Shown: positions 7,699 to 16,728 of the stretch, piece by piece
How positions within the stretch are numbered: position 1 is the first letter of the stretch
How the letters are laid out: each line of letters starts with the position of its first letter
Made by a program: the position numbers and the translations under genes
The notes under the pieces: generated by a model
What the model saw: the letters and a program-made list of their open reading frames with translations, nothing else
Databases searched by the model: none
Told to the model about the DNA's origin: nothing
NCBI RefSeq assembly: GCF_024609325.1
Contig: NZ_JANHMQ010000003.1
Location: 206,928-270,927, forward strand
Reading direction: 5' to 3'
Source: Geothrix fuzhouensis
GTDB lineage: Bacteria; Acidobacteriota; Holophagae; Holophagales; Holophagaceae
DNA length: 64,000 nucleotides

Positions 7699-8895
7699 AT
7701 GCCCACACCCTGGGGACCCACCACCACCGCCATCCATGCCGGCAGACGCTTCAATCCCACCCGGGCCGTGACCACGCCCATCTTCCAGACCTCCGTGTTC
7801 CAGCTCATGGAGAATCGCGAAGGCGCAGAGTTCGCGGCCAGCATCGAGCCGCCGGCCTTCTACACCCGCTGGGGCAACCCCAACAGCAGCGAAGTCGAGG
7901 CCGTGCTGGCGGAACTGGAGGGCGCCGAGCGGGCCCTCGTGGCCGCGTCGGGCATGGCGGCCTTCTCCCTGGTGTTCGAGGCGTTCCTGAAGCAGGGCGA
8001 CCACCTGGTGGCCCCGGCCGCCATCTACCTGGGCACGGAGCAGCTCATCCGCCGCTGGGAGGCCGAGCGGGGCCTCCAGGTCACCTGGATTCAGAACACC
8101 CTGGACCTGGGCGAATGGGAGGCGGCCATCCGCCCCGGCACCCGCATGATCTGGGTGGAGACCCCCTCCAACCCCACCCTGGCCTTGACGGACCTTGCCG
8201 GCGTGGCGGCCCTCGGCCGGAAGCACGGCGTCCGCACAGTCGCGGACAACACCTTCCCCAGCCCCATCCACACGAAGCCCCTGCGCTTTGGCATCGACCT
8301 CAGCGTGGCCTCGGCCACCAAGTACCTCGCGGGCCATTCCGACGTGGTGGCGGGTGTCATCGCCGGTTCCGATGCTGATGTGGTGGCCTGCTGGCACTTG
8401 ACCAAGGTCATGGGCCCCACCCTCGATCCCATGGCCGCCTGGCTGCTGCACCGGGGCCTCAAGACGCTGGCCTTGAGGGTGCGCCGCGCCTCGGACAATG
8501 CCCAGGCCCTGGCCCAGTGGCTGCTCTGGCAGCCGCACGTGGCGAGGGTCGACTTTCCCGGCCTGCCCACTCACCCCGGCCACGAGATCGCGGCTCGGCA
8601 GATGGACACGGGGTTCGGCGCCATGATCAGCTTCGAACTGAGGGCGGGATTGGAGGCGGGTCGCCGCTTCTGCGAGGCCCTGGAGATCATCACCCGGGGC
8701 GTGAGCCTGGGTGGGGTGGAAAGCCTCATCCAGCACCCCGCCAGCATGAGCCACCTGAAGACGGCCCCGGAAGTGAAGGCCCGCCTGGGCATCACGGACG
8801 GCCTCCTGCGGTTTTCTGTCGGCATCGAGGATCAGGCGGATCTTGTGGCGGATCTGGAGCAGGGCTTCCAGGCTGCCGCAAAGGGGGCTCCGTGA
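7699..8895 (+). CDS. Cys/Met-metabolism PLP-dependent enzyme (cystathionine gamma-synthase / O-acylhomoserine sulfhydrylase type)
   Basis: The 398-aa protein belongs to the trans-sulfuration enzymes, cytosolic PLP enzymes of cysteine and methionine metabolism. Family motifs are TRWGNPNSSEVE, ASGMAAFSL, WVETPSNPTL, VADNTFPSP and the Schiff-base lysine in SATKYLAGHSD. C-terminal LGGVESLIQHPASMSH and GLLRFSVGIED are typical. The exact substrate cannot be read from sequence. Its stop overlaps the GTG of a ThiS-like sulfur carrier (GTGA), suggesting coupled expression and a sulfur-transfer role. A small hairpin (7662-7677) lies just upstream. Confidence 0.9.
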   Translation: MPTPWGPTTTAIHAGRRFNPTRAVTTPIFQTSVFQLMENREGAEFAASIEPPAFYTRWGNPNSSEVEAVLAELEGAERALVAASGMAAFSLVFEAFLKQGDHLVAPAAIYLGTEQLIRRWEAERGLQVTWIQNTLDLGEWEAAIRPGTRMIWVETPSNPTLALTDLAGVAALGRKHGVRTVADNTFPSPIHTKPLRFGIDLSVASATKYLAGHSDVVAGVIAGSDADVVACWHLTKVMGPTLDPMAAWLLHRGLKTLALRVRRASDNAQALAQWLLWQPHVARVDFPGLPTHPGHEIAARQMDTGFGAMISFELRAGLEAGRRFCEALEIITRGVSLGGVESLIQHPASMSHLKTAPEVKARLGITDGLLRFSVGIEDQADLVADLEQGFQAAAKGAP

Positions 8896-9092
8896 AGCTG
8901 CACCTCAATGGCGAGATCCGGGAGGCGCCGGATCTGGCGACCTTGGCCGATCTGGCCGCCTGGCTGGACCTGCCGGCCTTCGGCAGCGCCGTGGAACTGA
9001 ACGGAGAAGTCATCCGCCGGGCCGACCATCCGGCCACCCCCCTGAGGGAGGGCGACCGGCTGGAGGTGGTGCGGCTGGTGGGTGGGGGCTGA
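8892..9092 (+). CDS. thiS: ThiS/MoaD-like sulfur carrier protein
   Basis: This 66-aa beta-grasp protein has the ThiS pattern: an LNGE strand, LADLAAWLDLP, VELNGEVIRRADH, and LREGDRLEVVRLVGGG at the very end. Carriers of this family are adenylated and thiocarboxylated on a C-terminal glycine; here the tail has three glycines rather than the usual two. It starts with GTG overlapping the stop of the PLP enzyme. It may supply sulfur for thiamine thiazole, or, given its partner, for a sulfhydrylation reaction as described for HcyS-type carriers. No thiG/thiF is nearby. Confidence 0.8.
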   Translation: MKLHLNGEIREAPDLATLADLAAWLDLPAFGSAVELNGEVIRRADHPATPLREGDRLEVVRLVGGG

Positions 9093-9095
9093 GCC

Positions 9096-10793
9096 TCAGT
9101 TCACCGTCAGGCCGTAGGAGACGGTGCCGCTTGAGTAGGTCCGAAGGGGGTCCACCCGGACCCGCACCACGTAGGTTCCCGCGGGCAGGCTCGTTTCGTT
9201 GATGACCCCGTTGCCGGCGCTCGAAGCTTCAGCCCAGGTCAGCAGGCCGAACGTGTCGAAGAGTTCCATCAGGAGGCCGGGGCCGGGGGCGGTGAGGGTC
9301 AGGGTTCGGGGGCCCGGGGAACCCTGGACAAAGCGGAAGGCCTGGGCCGTGTCGCGGTCATAGAAGTAACCCAGGGCCGGCCAATCGGTGGGGAAGCTCC
9401 CGGAGACATTGATTGGGAGGGGGGATACGGTCCACAGCGTGGGGCCATTCAGGTAGATGGAGGATGTGGGATCTGTTCCGTTCCCCACGTTCTCCAGGTT
9501 CAGCTCATTGGCGAGAGGGGTGGCGGCGGTGAGCCCCGCCAGGCGCTTGAGACCCGTGAGGTAGGTGGGGTAACAGGCAAGGGGCGTATGCCCGAATTCA
9601 TAGTCGTTCGGGGTGAAGGCCGGGTTTGCGGCCTTCCACATCGTCTGCAGACCCGCTGGGGTGCCGTTGAAGATGGCGGCGTTCTTCCAGATGCCCCAGA
9701 GGGTCACGGCGACGGAACCCCGGGCGAACTCGCCCTTGGCGGCGGTGGGCACGTACGTGTGATCAGTGAGGTCGAAGACATCTACCCGGGGCACTCCGCC
9801 GGCATCCACATAGCTGTCGAGGATCTGGCTATTGTTGCGGGCTGCTGCGGAGAGGAAGTCCGAGAACCCCGCCACGAAGGCGGCTGTGGATTCGCTCTGC
9901 ACGCCGCGGTCCACCCAGACGTTGTCGTTGTCCCGGCGGAGGAGGGAGAGGCTGCTGCTGCCATCGGCCTTGAAGCTATAGTCCGCGAAGAGCAGACGGG
10001 CATAGGTTTCCTGCAGCACGCCGTCGTCCCACTCATCTGTTTCTGTGCCGGCGGCCCCGCTGTCCAGACCGTACACCTGATGGCCGAAGAGGGCGCGGCC
10101 GCTGTCGGAGACCAGGATGGTGGATCCGGAGCTGGTCAGGACCGTGGGATAGGTGCGCTGCTGGTCCGCCCCGTTCGTGCTGGTGGTCCAGAAGGTGTGG
10201 AGGTTGGGCAGGCGCAGGGTGGTGGAGCCATCCATGTCGCGCACGGCGGCCGCGAAGGTCACGCCCTGGTCGGCGATGTTGAAGGCCCCGGCGATGCGGT
10301 TGCTGGCCAGGGCGGTGACGGACAGGGTGCCGTCCCGATCCGCCAGGAAGGTCCCGCTGGTGACGCTCCAGGTGGGGATGGCGGTGAACGCGCTGAGGCT
10401 TACGGCCCCGGACGGCAGAGGAGCGTTCTTCACGCTGCCCCGCATGAAGAAGCTGGTGGGATCTGCGCTGGGCACCTGGTATTGGGCGAACACCTGCACA
10501 TAGACGGACAGGCCCCGAGGCACACTGGTCAGGCCCGTCCCATCGCTGCCGAGGTAGCCGGAGGACAGCAGGGCGCCCGAGGCCAGGTCCCTGACCTCCG
10601 CCCAGCAGTACCGGGCGGGGCGGAGGGTGATGGTGCCCAGGCCATTGGTGCTGAGGGCTGGCTTCTCGAACTGGGCCTGGAGGGTGATCTGGGCGTCGGA
10701 CCCGTAGGAGGAACTGGAGCTGCCTCCGCCGCAGGCGAACAGGAGCGAGAGGCCAATAAGGCCGGTGAGGAATCGCCAGGTGGGTAGGCGCAT
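9096..10793 (-). CDS. Large secreted lipoprotein with C-terminal PPC-like domain
   Basis: The 565-aa protein starts MRLPTWRFLTGLIGLSLLFAC, a lipoprotein signal peptide whose Cys is followed by GGGSSSSS. The body is unfamiliar: beta-rich, Ser/Thr-rich, with 'FNIADQGVTFAAAVRD' and 'LLFADYSFKADGSSSLSLL' stretches. The last ~90 residues (TLTLTAPGPGLLMELFDTFG to AGTYVVRVRV) resemble the pre-peptidase C-terminal beta-sandwich often attached to secreted enzymes, but no catalytic domain was recognised. It converges with thiS, the stops only a few bases apart. A start 12 codons upstream is possible but would disrupt the signal peptide. Confidence 0.75.
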   Translation of the reverse strand: MRLPTWRFLTGLIGLSLLFACGGGSSSSSYGSDAQITLQAQFEKPALSTNGLGTITLRPARYCWAEVRDLASGALLSSGYLGSDGTGLTSVPRGLSVYVQVFAQYQVPSADPTSFFMRGSVKNAPLPSGAVSLSAFTAIPTWSVTSGTFLADRDGTLSVTALASNRIAGAFNIADQGVTFAAAVRDMDGSTTLRLPNLHTFWTTSTNGADQQRTYPTVLTSSGSTILVSDSGRALFGHQVYGLDSGAAGTETDEWDDGVLQETYARLLFADYSFKADGSSSLSLLRRDNDNVWVDRGVQSESTAAFVAGFSDFLSAAARNNSQILDSYVDAGGVPRVDVFDLTDHTYVPTAAKGEFARGSVAVTLWGIWKNAAIFNGTPAGLQTMWKAANPAFTPNDYEFGHTPLACYPTYLTGLKRLAGLTAATPLANELNLENVGNGTDPTSSIYLNGPTLWTVSPLPINVSGSFPTDWPALGYFYDRDTAQAFRFVQGSPGPRTLTLTAPGPGLLMELFDTFGLLTWAEASSAGNGVINETSLPAGTYVVRVRVDPLRTYSSGTVSYGLTVN

Positions 10794-10869
10794 GGGGGCT
10801 CCGGGGTGGGTAGAAACGTCCAGGGTCAAGGGTCGTGCCAGGATCGGCCCAAGGCCAGACCCAAGGTGT

Positions 10870-11997
10870 CTAGCGCCAAACTTCCCAGCGGCCGCCCGGC
10901 CACCGGCCCAGGGCGCGGAGGGCCCAGGCGGTCGGAAGGACCAGTGGGACCGGGGATCCGCCCGCGGGGGCCTCGCTCTGAAAGCGGTGGAATTCGTCGA
11001 CCAGGCCCTGGTCCAGGAAAGCCCTGGCCAGGGTGCCGCCGCCTTCTACCAGCACCCGGCCCACGCCGCGCGCGGTCAGTTCATGCAACAGATGGCGCAA
11101 ACTGCATCCCTGAGGTCCCGGAGGCAGGCGCAGATCCTCCACGCCCCGCAGGGGTTCCGGATCTCCTGTGACGGCCCGCAGGGCGGGCTGGCCGGCCACG
11201 GGTTGCCAGACCCGGGCCCCGGCGGGCACCTGACCGGCATTGTCCAGGACCACCCGGTGGAAGAGCCGGTGGGGGGCCGTGGGCGCGGGCCAGCGGTCCG
11301 TGAGCTGGGGATCATCCACTTCAGCCGTGTGCCGGCCAACCACGATGGCTTCCGAGGCCCGCCGCAGGGCGTGGCCCAGGCGCTGAACCGCTGGTGGCGT
11401 GATGGGGGTTGTTCGTCCCGGAGGACCCAGGGAACCGTCCGCTCCCAACGCCAGCTTGAGGCTCACCCAGGGCAAGCCCGTATGGATGAGCTTGAAGAAG
11501 GGGGCGTGGAACCGGGCGCAGGCCTCGCCCAGCAGGCCCTCCTCCACCCTGACCCCCTGGGCCCGGAGGATGGCCAAGCCACCCCCATCCACCCGGGGGT
11601 TGGGATCGCGCACGCCCACCACCACCCGGGAAATACCCGCCTGGAGGAGTGCCAGGGTGCACGGCCCCGTGCGCCCCTGGTGGCAGCAAGGCTCCAGCGT
11701 CACGTAGGCGGTGGCGCCCCGCACATCTTCGTCCCGCGCCTCGGCGTCCCGCAGGGCCATGATCTCGCCGTGGGGATCCCCCGCCCGGGTGTGGGCGCCA
11801 GCGCCCAAGACGCGACCCTCTTTCACCAGGACGCAGCCCACCGGCGGGTTGGGGCTGGAGAGGCCCACGCCCTTGAGGCCCTCCCGCAGGGCCAGGGCCA
11901 TGAAACGGGCGTCGCCTTCCAGACCCTCGGGATCCGGCCAGGGGCCGCCCGTGGCCAGGGCCCAGGCGACCTCAGGAGTCAGGTCCGGCTCAAGCAT
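10870..11997 (-). CDS. ribD: Bifunctional riboflavin deaminase-reductase RibD
   Basis: RibD performs the second and third steps of riboflavin synthesis. The 375-aa product has an N-terminal cytidine-deaminase-type domain with zinc ligands in GDPHGEIMAL and PCCHQGRTGPC, then a C-terminal reductase domain with LKLALGADG, IVVGRHTAEVDDPQLT and VLVEGGGTLARAFL. The chosen ATG at 11997 overlaps the ftsY 3' end by eight bases. Residue positions of the active sites agree with this start, although 30-40 residues precede the deaminase core. No FMN riboswitch was seen. The gene is last of the ftsY-ribD pair. Confidence 0.93.
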   Translation of the reverse strand: MLEPDLTPEVAWALATGGPWPDPEGLEGDARFMALALREGLKGVGLSSPNPPVGCVLVKEGRVLGAGAHTRAGDPHGEIMALRDAEARDEDVRGATAYVTLEPCCHQGRTGPCTLALLQAGISRVVVGVRDPNPRVDGGGLAILRAQGVRVEEGLLGEACARFHAPFFKLIHTGLPWVSLKLALGADGSLGPPGRTTPITPPAVQRLGHALRRASEAIVVGRHTAEVDDPQLTDRWPAPTAPHRLFHRVVLDNAGQVPAGARVWQPVAGQPALRAVTGDPEPLRGVEDLRLPPGPQGCSLRHLLHELTARGVGRVLVEGGGTLARAFLDQGLVDEFHRFQSEAPAGGSPVPLVLPTAWALRALGRWPGGRWEVWR

Positions 11998-12907
11998 CCA
12001 AGAGCCCATCCACGAAGGCTTCGGCGTCGAAGGGGACGAGGTCGTCAACCCCCTCGCCGACGCCCACGAAGGCGATGGGGAGCTTCAGGCGGTCCAGGAT
12101 GGGCACCACCACGCCCCCCTTCGCGCTACCGTCCAGCTTGGTGAGCACCAAGTCCGTGACACCGGCGACCCGGGCGAACACCTCGGCCTGCTGCAGGCCG
12201 TTCTGGCCCGTGGTGGCGTCCAGCACCAGGAGCACCCGGTGGGGCGCGTCCGGAATCACCTTCTGGAGGCTGCGGCGGATCTTGTCCAGCTCCTTCATGA
12301 GGTGGTCCTTGGTGTGGAGTCGACCCGCCGTGTCGATGAGCACCCAGGGCGTGCCCTTGGCCTGGGCGCTGGTGGCCCCATCGAAGGCGATGGCGGCCGG
12401 GTCGCCCCCCATCTGGTTGCGGATGACGGGCACCCCGGCCCGCTCGCCCCAGCGTTCCAGCTGGTCGATGGCGGCGGCGCGGAAGGTGTCCCCCGCCACC
12501 ACCAGGACGCCCTCGCCTCGTTGCTTCAGATGGGCGGCGAGCTTGCCCAGGGTGGTGGTCTTGCCGACGCCGTTGACGCCCACCAGCATCACCACCTGCG
12601 TTCCGGTCGCCGCGAAGGGCTGGGCCGCCCGCTGCCGGAGGAGTTTCAGCAACTCATCCTTCAGCACGGCCTTGGGGTTGATCTCAGACCCACCCCTCAG
12701 CTCGAAGCGGAGCCGCGCCATGAGCTGGTCCACGGCCCTCACGCCCAGGTCCGCCTGGAGCAGCAGGTCTTCCAGTTCTTCGAGCTGGTCCTCGTCCAGG
12801 CGCTGCAGGCCCAGCAGGCGGCCCATGGGCGCCAGCACCAGCTCCTGGGTGCGTTTCAGCCCCTGCTTGAACTTGTCGAACAGGCCACCCAGAAGACCCA
12901 CGCCCAC
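11990..12907 (-). CDS. ftsY: Signal recognition particle receptor FtsY
   Basis: FtsY is the SRP GTPase that docks ribosome-SRP complexes at SecYEG. The ~305-aa product has the NG domain only: helical N domain (LLGGLFDKFKQGLKRTQ, LEELEDLLLQADLGV), G1 GVNGVGKTTTLGKLA, G2 DTFRAAAIDQL, DTAGRLHTKDHLMKEL, G4 TKLDGSAKGG and the terminal IAFVGVGEGVDDLVPFD. The acidic A domain is absent. The open frame runs on upstream into unrelated sequence, and the start is one of two GTG codons (12907 or 12901); no ATG is close. A parS site lies just upstream. Confidence 0.94.
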   Translation of the reverse strand: MGVGLLGGLFDKFKQGLKRTQELVLAPMGRLLGLQRLDEDQLEELEDLLLQADLGVRAVDQLMARLRFELRGGSEINPKAVLKDELLKLLRQRAAQPFAATGTQVVMLVGVNGVGKTTTLGKLAAHLKQRGEGVLVVAGDTFRAAAIDQLERWGERAGVPVIRNQMGGDPAAIAFDGATSAQAKGTPWVLIDTAGRLHTKDHLMKELDKIRRSLQKVIPDAPHRVLLVLDATTGQNGLQQAEVFARVAGVTDLVLTKLDGSAKGGVVVPILDRLKLPIAFVGVGEGVDDLVPFDAEAFVDGLLDA

Positions 12908-12960
12908 CTCGCGGATCCAGTCTACCGAAGGGGGCCCGGTTCCTGCCCTTCTTTCACGGA

Positions 12961-12974
12961 GTTCCACGTGGAAC
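12961..12974. other. parS: parS centromere-like site upstream of ftsY
   Basis: A second perfect GTTCCACGTGGAAC palindrome, identical to the one at 5100-5113, sits between the ftsY start and the stop of the next upstream gene. Flanking bases A and A extend the match towards the 16-bp parS form. It is about 11 kb from dnaA. ParB binding is inference from the consensus and the origin-proximal position. Confidence 0.82.
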
Positions 12975-12981
12975 AACTGGT

Positions 12982-13368
12982 CTAGAACCCAGGCTTTGCC
13001 CTGAATTGGGAAGGCGTGAACGGGGCTGCCAGGGGGGCGGCCCAAGTGGGGGTGCGATCGGGCCAAGGCCACGGGTTGAAATTCACGCTCCCCCCCGTGC
13101 TCGAGGCCAACCCCGCCAAACCCAACAACAACAAAAGATCCGCGAGAGGATTCACCAGAGGCTCGGGTCCCCCGGGGCGCAGGCTGCGGGGATCCACCGA
13201 AAGCCGGGCGGTCCAGAGGGGCCTGGGCGCGGGCGGCGACCACGGCCGCCCCAGCTCCTCGACCGGGCAGACCAGTTCCCTGGGTGCTTGGAATGCGCCG
13301 GGCAGAGGCGCCTGGTTGAAGGCCAGGGGCGGCAACTGGAGGACGAGGGTGAAGGCTTCGGTGAGCAT
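12982..13368 (-). CDS. Hypothetical protein, proline-rich
   Basis: This 128-aa reading starts MLTEAFTLVLQLPPLAF and is rich in Pro, Leu and Trp, with one hydrophobic stretch (PLADLLLLLGLAGLAS, about residues 75-90). Third codon positions are mostly G or C, as in real genes here, and it sits within the TPR-to-ftsY run on the same strand with short spacers. I do not recognise the family. It could be a small membrane-associated protein or a chance open frame; the ribosome site is weak. Confidence 0.45.
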   Translation of the reverse strand: MLTEAFTLVLQLPPLAFNQAPLPGAFQAPRELVCPVEELGRPWSPPAPRPLWTARLSVDPRSLRPGGPEPLVNPLADLLLLLGLAGLASSTGGSVNFNPWPWPDRTPTWAAPLAAPFTPSQFRAKPGF

Positions 13369-13418
13369 GGGTCACCCCGTGGAAGGGTCGGCCCCGGCCT
13401 TGGCCTGGGCAAGGTTCT

Positions 13419-14276
13419 TCAGGGTTGCTGGGGGTAGGCGGCCGCCATCTTGTCCGCTTGCCGCAGGTTCTCCTGGAGCACCGGGTCGCCGGGGCGCAAG
13501 GCCAGGGCGGCCTTGAAGTCGTCGCGGCTGGCGGCGTACTGCTTCAGGTTGAACCGGGCGATCCCGCGGTTGAACAGGGCCTCCATCTGACCCGGCTCCA
13601 GCTTCAGGGCCTGGTCGAAGGCCGCCTGGGCGTCGGCCCAGGCTTTGTGCTGCAGGGCGGCACGCCCCAGGTTGTTCCAGGCATGGGCGGCCTTGGGATT
13701 GGCCTGCACCGCCTGCTTGAGCACGGCGGTCGCCTCGTCGAAGCGCCCCAGGTGGGAGAGGGCCTCGCCCTTCCAGCCCAGGGCCTCGGCATCCCCAGGC
13801 TTCCGAGTGAGGATGGTGCCGGAGAGGGCAAGGAGGGCCTTCCAGTCCCCGGCCAGCCGGGCTTCGACACAGGCGTTGGCGTAGCCGTCGGGCTGGCCCA
13901 GCCGGCCATTCTCCGCGTGGGCCGCCATGGCCTCCCGGTGTCGGCCGAGCTGGCTGAGGGCCTGGGCCCGGTAGAGCCGGTAGGTGCCTAGGCGGGGCTT
14001 GCCTCTGCCTTCAATCTGGGGCGTGAGGGTCCTGCAGGCCTCGGCGAGGCGGGCCCAGCGCTGGCTCCGATTGAGGGCCTGGAGCCAGTACTCGTAGTGC
14101 TGGCGGCGGACCTTGGGCGAAGCCTTCTCGAACCAGTCCGCGAGACCCGGCCAGTCGTCGGCCTGCAACAGGGCCTCCATGGCGGGGGGAAGGCCCTTGT
14201 CGGTGCCCAGCTCGAGTACCTGGGTCTGGACAGCCGAGGGCTTGGGCGGGGGAGCCGCGGTGAACAACATCAGCAT
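13419..14276 (-). CDS. TPR-repeat protein
   Basis: The 285-aa protein consists largely of tetratricopeptide repeats. The clearest repeats are near the C-terminus: ALGWKGEALSHLGRFDEA, AHAWNNLGRAALQHKAW and ALFNRGIARFNLKQYAASRDDF. Such helical repeats mediate protein contacts. The N-terminal 25 residues are hydrophobic to proline-rich (MLMLFTAAPPPKPS) but not a clear signal peptide. The start lies seven bases after the lon stop, so it is probably read from the lon transcript. The partner is unknown. Confidence 0.8.
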   Translation of the reverse strand: MLMLFTAAPPPKPSAVQTQVLELGTDKGLPPAMEALLQADDWPGLADWFEKASPKVRRQHYEYWLQALNRSQRWARLAEACRTLTPQIEGRGKPRLGTYRLYRAQALSQLGRHREAMAAHAENGRLGQPDGYANACVEARLAGDWKALLALSGTILTRKPGDAEALGWKGEALSHLGRFDEATAVLKQAVQANPKAAHAWNNLGRAALQHKAWADAQAAFDQALKLEPGQMEALFNRGIARFNLKQYAASRDDFKAALALRPGDPVLQENLRQADKMAAAYPQQP

Positions 14277-14283
14277 GACGACC

Positions 14284-16701
14284 TCAGCGTTTAGGTTTGG
14301 ATTTGGGCTTGGACTTGGAGGCCACGGATTCGGGCCGCTTCCAGCCCACCAGTGCGTACTCAAAGACTTCCTCGACGTGCTTCACGGGGTGGAAGTGCAG
14401 CTGTTTGCGCAATTCGGGATCGATCTCCTCCAGATCCTTCTGGTTGGCGTGGGGGATGAGGATGTCCTTGATCCCGAGCCGGAGGGCCGCCAGGGCCTTT
14501 TCCTTGAGGCCGCCGATGGCCAGGGCCTCGCCGCGGAGATCGATCTCGCCGGTCATGGCCAGGGTGTTCTTCACGGGGATGTCCTTGAGCACGGACAGCA
14601 GCACGGTGGCAATGGCTAGGCCCGCGCTGGGACCGTCCTTGGGGATGGCGCCTTCGGGGAAGTGGATGTGGAGATCCTGCTTCTGGAAGACCTCCGGATC
14701 AATCTGGAAGGCCTCGCCCCGGCTGCGGATGTAGCTCAGGGCCGCCTGGGCGCTTTCCTTCATGACATCGCCCAGCTGCCCCGTGAGGGTGAGCAGGCCT
14801 TTACCCGGCATTCGGAGGGCCTCGACGAAGAGGACGTCGCCGCCCACCGAGGTCCAAGCCAGGCCCGTCACCACGCCCACCCTTGGCGCTTTCAGCCGCT
14901 CGTCCTGCAGGAGCTTCACGGGCCCCAGCAGCTCGTGGATGGATTCGTCGGTAAGCACGAGTTTCTTCTTCAGCGCGCCCTCGGCCACCCGGCGGGCCAC
15001 CTTGCGGCAGACGGCACCGATCTCGCGTTCCAGCTGGCGCAGGCCGGCCTCGCGGGTGTAGCCCGTGATGATGGCCTTCAGCGCCTTCTTGGGGATGGAG
15101 AGCTGCTTCCGCGTGACGCCGTGCTTCTCCAGCTGCTTGGGGATCAGGTGCTGCTCGGCGATGCCCAGCTTCTCCTCCAGCGTGTAGCTGTTGAGGTAGA
15201 TGATCTCCATGCGGTCCTTGAAGGCCGGGTGGATAGGCTCCAGCTCGTTGGCGTTGGCCAGGAAGAGCACCTGGCTGAGGTCCAGGGGCACGTTCAGGTA
15301 GTGGTCGCGGAAGGTGTGGTTCTGCTCGGGATCCAGCACCTCCAGCAACGCCGCGCTGGGGTCGCCCCGCTGGTCGCGGCCGATCTTGTCCACCTCGTCG
15401 AGCATGATCACGGGGTTCATGCTCTTCACCTGGTGGAGGGCCTGCACGATGCGGCCCGGCATGGCGCCGACGTAGGTGCGGCGGTGGCCCCGGATCTCGC
15501 TCTCGTCATGCACGCCGCCGAGCGAGATGCGCGAGTACTTGCGGCCGAGGGCCCGGGCGATGGACTTGCCGAGTGAGGTCTTGCCCACGCCCGGAGGGCC
15601 CACGAAGCAAAGGATGGTGCCGCGCAGATCGGGCTTCAGCTTGCGGACGGCGAGGAATTCCAGGATGCGGTCCTTGATCTTCGCCAGGCCGAAGTGGTCC
15701 TCGTCCAGCACGGTCTGGGCCTGCGTGAGGTCCAGGTTGTCCTCGGTGAAGGTGCCCCAGGGCAGCTCCGTCATCCACTCCAGGTAGGTCCGCGTCACGG
15801 CGGTCTCGCTGGAATCCGGATGCATGCGCTCCAGCTTCTTGAGGTTGCGCTCGATCTCCACCATGGGATCCTCGGGCACCGTCATCTTGGCCAGCTTGTC
15901 GCGGAAGGCCGTGATCTCCTCGGCCAGCTCCGAACCCTCGCCCAGCTCCTGCTGGATGGCCTTGAGCTGCTGGCGGAGGTAGTACTCCCGCTGGCTCTTG
16001 TCCATCTCGCCGCGCGCTTCCATGGTGATCTTCTGCTGCACCTCCAGCAGCTGGATCTCCCGCTGGAGCAGCTCGTTCACGCGCTTCAGCCGCAGGCCGG
16101 GATGGGCGATCTCCAGCACTTCCTGGGTCTGCGCGAGCTTGAGGTCGAGGTTGGAGGCCACCAGATCCGCCAGGCGGCCCGGGTTGTCCAGGTTGCTGGC
16201 GATGACCAGCACTTCCTGAGGCAGGGTCTTGCCCAGGGCCACGGCCTTTTCGAGCGTCTGCTTCACGCTGCGCAGCAAGGCATCCTGCTCCAGATCCGGG
16301 GATTTCATCTCGGGCTCGGCCAGGGGCTCCACCCGCGCCTTGAAGAGGTTCTCCGTCTCCGTGAAGTACTCCACGCGCACCCGCTGGAGGCCCTGCACCA
16401 GGGCCCGGATGCGGCCGTCCGGCAGCTTCAGCACCCGCATGATCAGGGCTGCCGTGCCCACCTGGTAGAGGTCTTCGGGCCGGGGGTTGTCCATCTCCGT
16501 CTGCTTCTGTGACAGCAGCAGGATCATCCGGTTCTCCACCAGGGCCGTGTCGATGGCGCGGATGGACTTCTCCCGGCTGACGCTGAGGGGCAGGATCACG
16601 TAGGGGTAGACCACCACGTCCCGCAGGGGCAGCACCGGCAGTTCCTCGGGCAGCTTAGGGGTTTCGTCAGGGGTGGGGGGCAGGAGGATATCGTCAGCCA
16701 C
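14284..16701 (-). CDS. lon: ATP-dependent protease La (Lon)
   Basis: Lon degrades misfolded and regulatory proteins in the cytosol. The 805-aa product has the N-terminal substrate domain ([19 protein letters not shown]), coiled helices, the AAA+ module with Walker [17 protein letters not shown] and Walker [13 protein letters not shown], and the protease domain with catalytic Ser in [10 protein letters not shown] and Lys in [10 protein letters not shown] Lys/Ser/Pro tail ends the protein. It starts with GTG; on the minus strand a TATCCT -10-like hexamer (16723-16718) lies about 16 bases upstream, next to the structured repeat at 16729. Confidence 0.97.
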   Translation of the reverse strand: MADDILLPPTPDETPKLPEELPVLPLRDVVVYPYVILPLSVSREKSIRAIDTALVENRMILLLSQKQTEMDNPRPEDLYQVGTAALIMRVLKLPDGRIRALVQGLQRVRVEYFTETENLFKARVEPLAEPEMKSPDLEQDALLRSVKQTLEKAVALGKTLPQEVLVIASNLDNPGRLADLVASNLDLKLAQTQEVLEIAHPGLRLKRVNELLQREIQLLEVQQKITMEARGEMDKSQREYYLRQQLKAIQQELGEGSELAEEITAFRDKLAKMTVPEDPMVEIERNLKKLERMHPDSSETAVTRTYLEWMTELPWGTFTEDNLDLTQAQTVLDEDHFGLAKIKDRILEFLAVRKLKPDLRGTILCFVGPPGVGKTSLGKSIARALGRKYSRISLGGVHDESEIRGHRRTYVGAMPGRIVQALHQVKSMNPVIMLDEVDKIGRDQRGDPSAALLEVLDPEQNHTFRDHYLNVPLDLSQVLFLANANELEPIHPAFKDRMEIIYLNSYTLEEKLGIAEQHLIPKQLEKHGVTRKQLSIPKKALKAIITGYTREAGLRQLEREIGAVCRKVARRVAEGALKKKLVLTDESIHELLGPVKLLQDERLKAPRVGVVTGLAWTSVGGDVLFVEALRMPGKGLLTLTGQLGDVMKESAQAALSYIRSRGEAFQIDPEVFQKQDLHIHFPEGAIPKDGPSAGLAIATVLLSVLKDIPVKNTLAMTGEIDLRGEALAIGGLKEKALAALRLGIKDILIPHANQKDLEEIDPELRKQLHFHPVKHVEEVFEYALVGWKRPESVASKSKPKSKPKR

Positions 16702-16728
16702 AAAAACCTCGGACCCTAGGATACCCTC

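Noticed and set aside
6799..8754. 651-codon minus-strand frame across gatB and the PLP enzyme
   Set aside because: Spans two well-identified plus-strand genes and their intergenic gaps, with shadow composition.
8780..8892. TPP riboswitch before the ThiS-like gene
   Set aside because: The upstream sequence is entirely coding for the PLP enzyme and lacks CTGAGA-type elements.
9588..10787. 399-codon plus-strand frame opposite the lipoprotein gene
   Set aside because: Gly/Ala/Val-rich shadow translation; the minus-strand gene has a lipoprotein signal and sensible composition.
10794..12048. FMN riboswitch for ribD, and one for ribF at about 26800
   Set aside because: No RFN-type conserved stem sequence was found; both genes start inside or beside upstream coding sequence.
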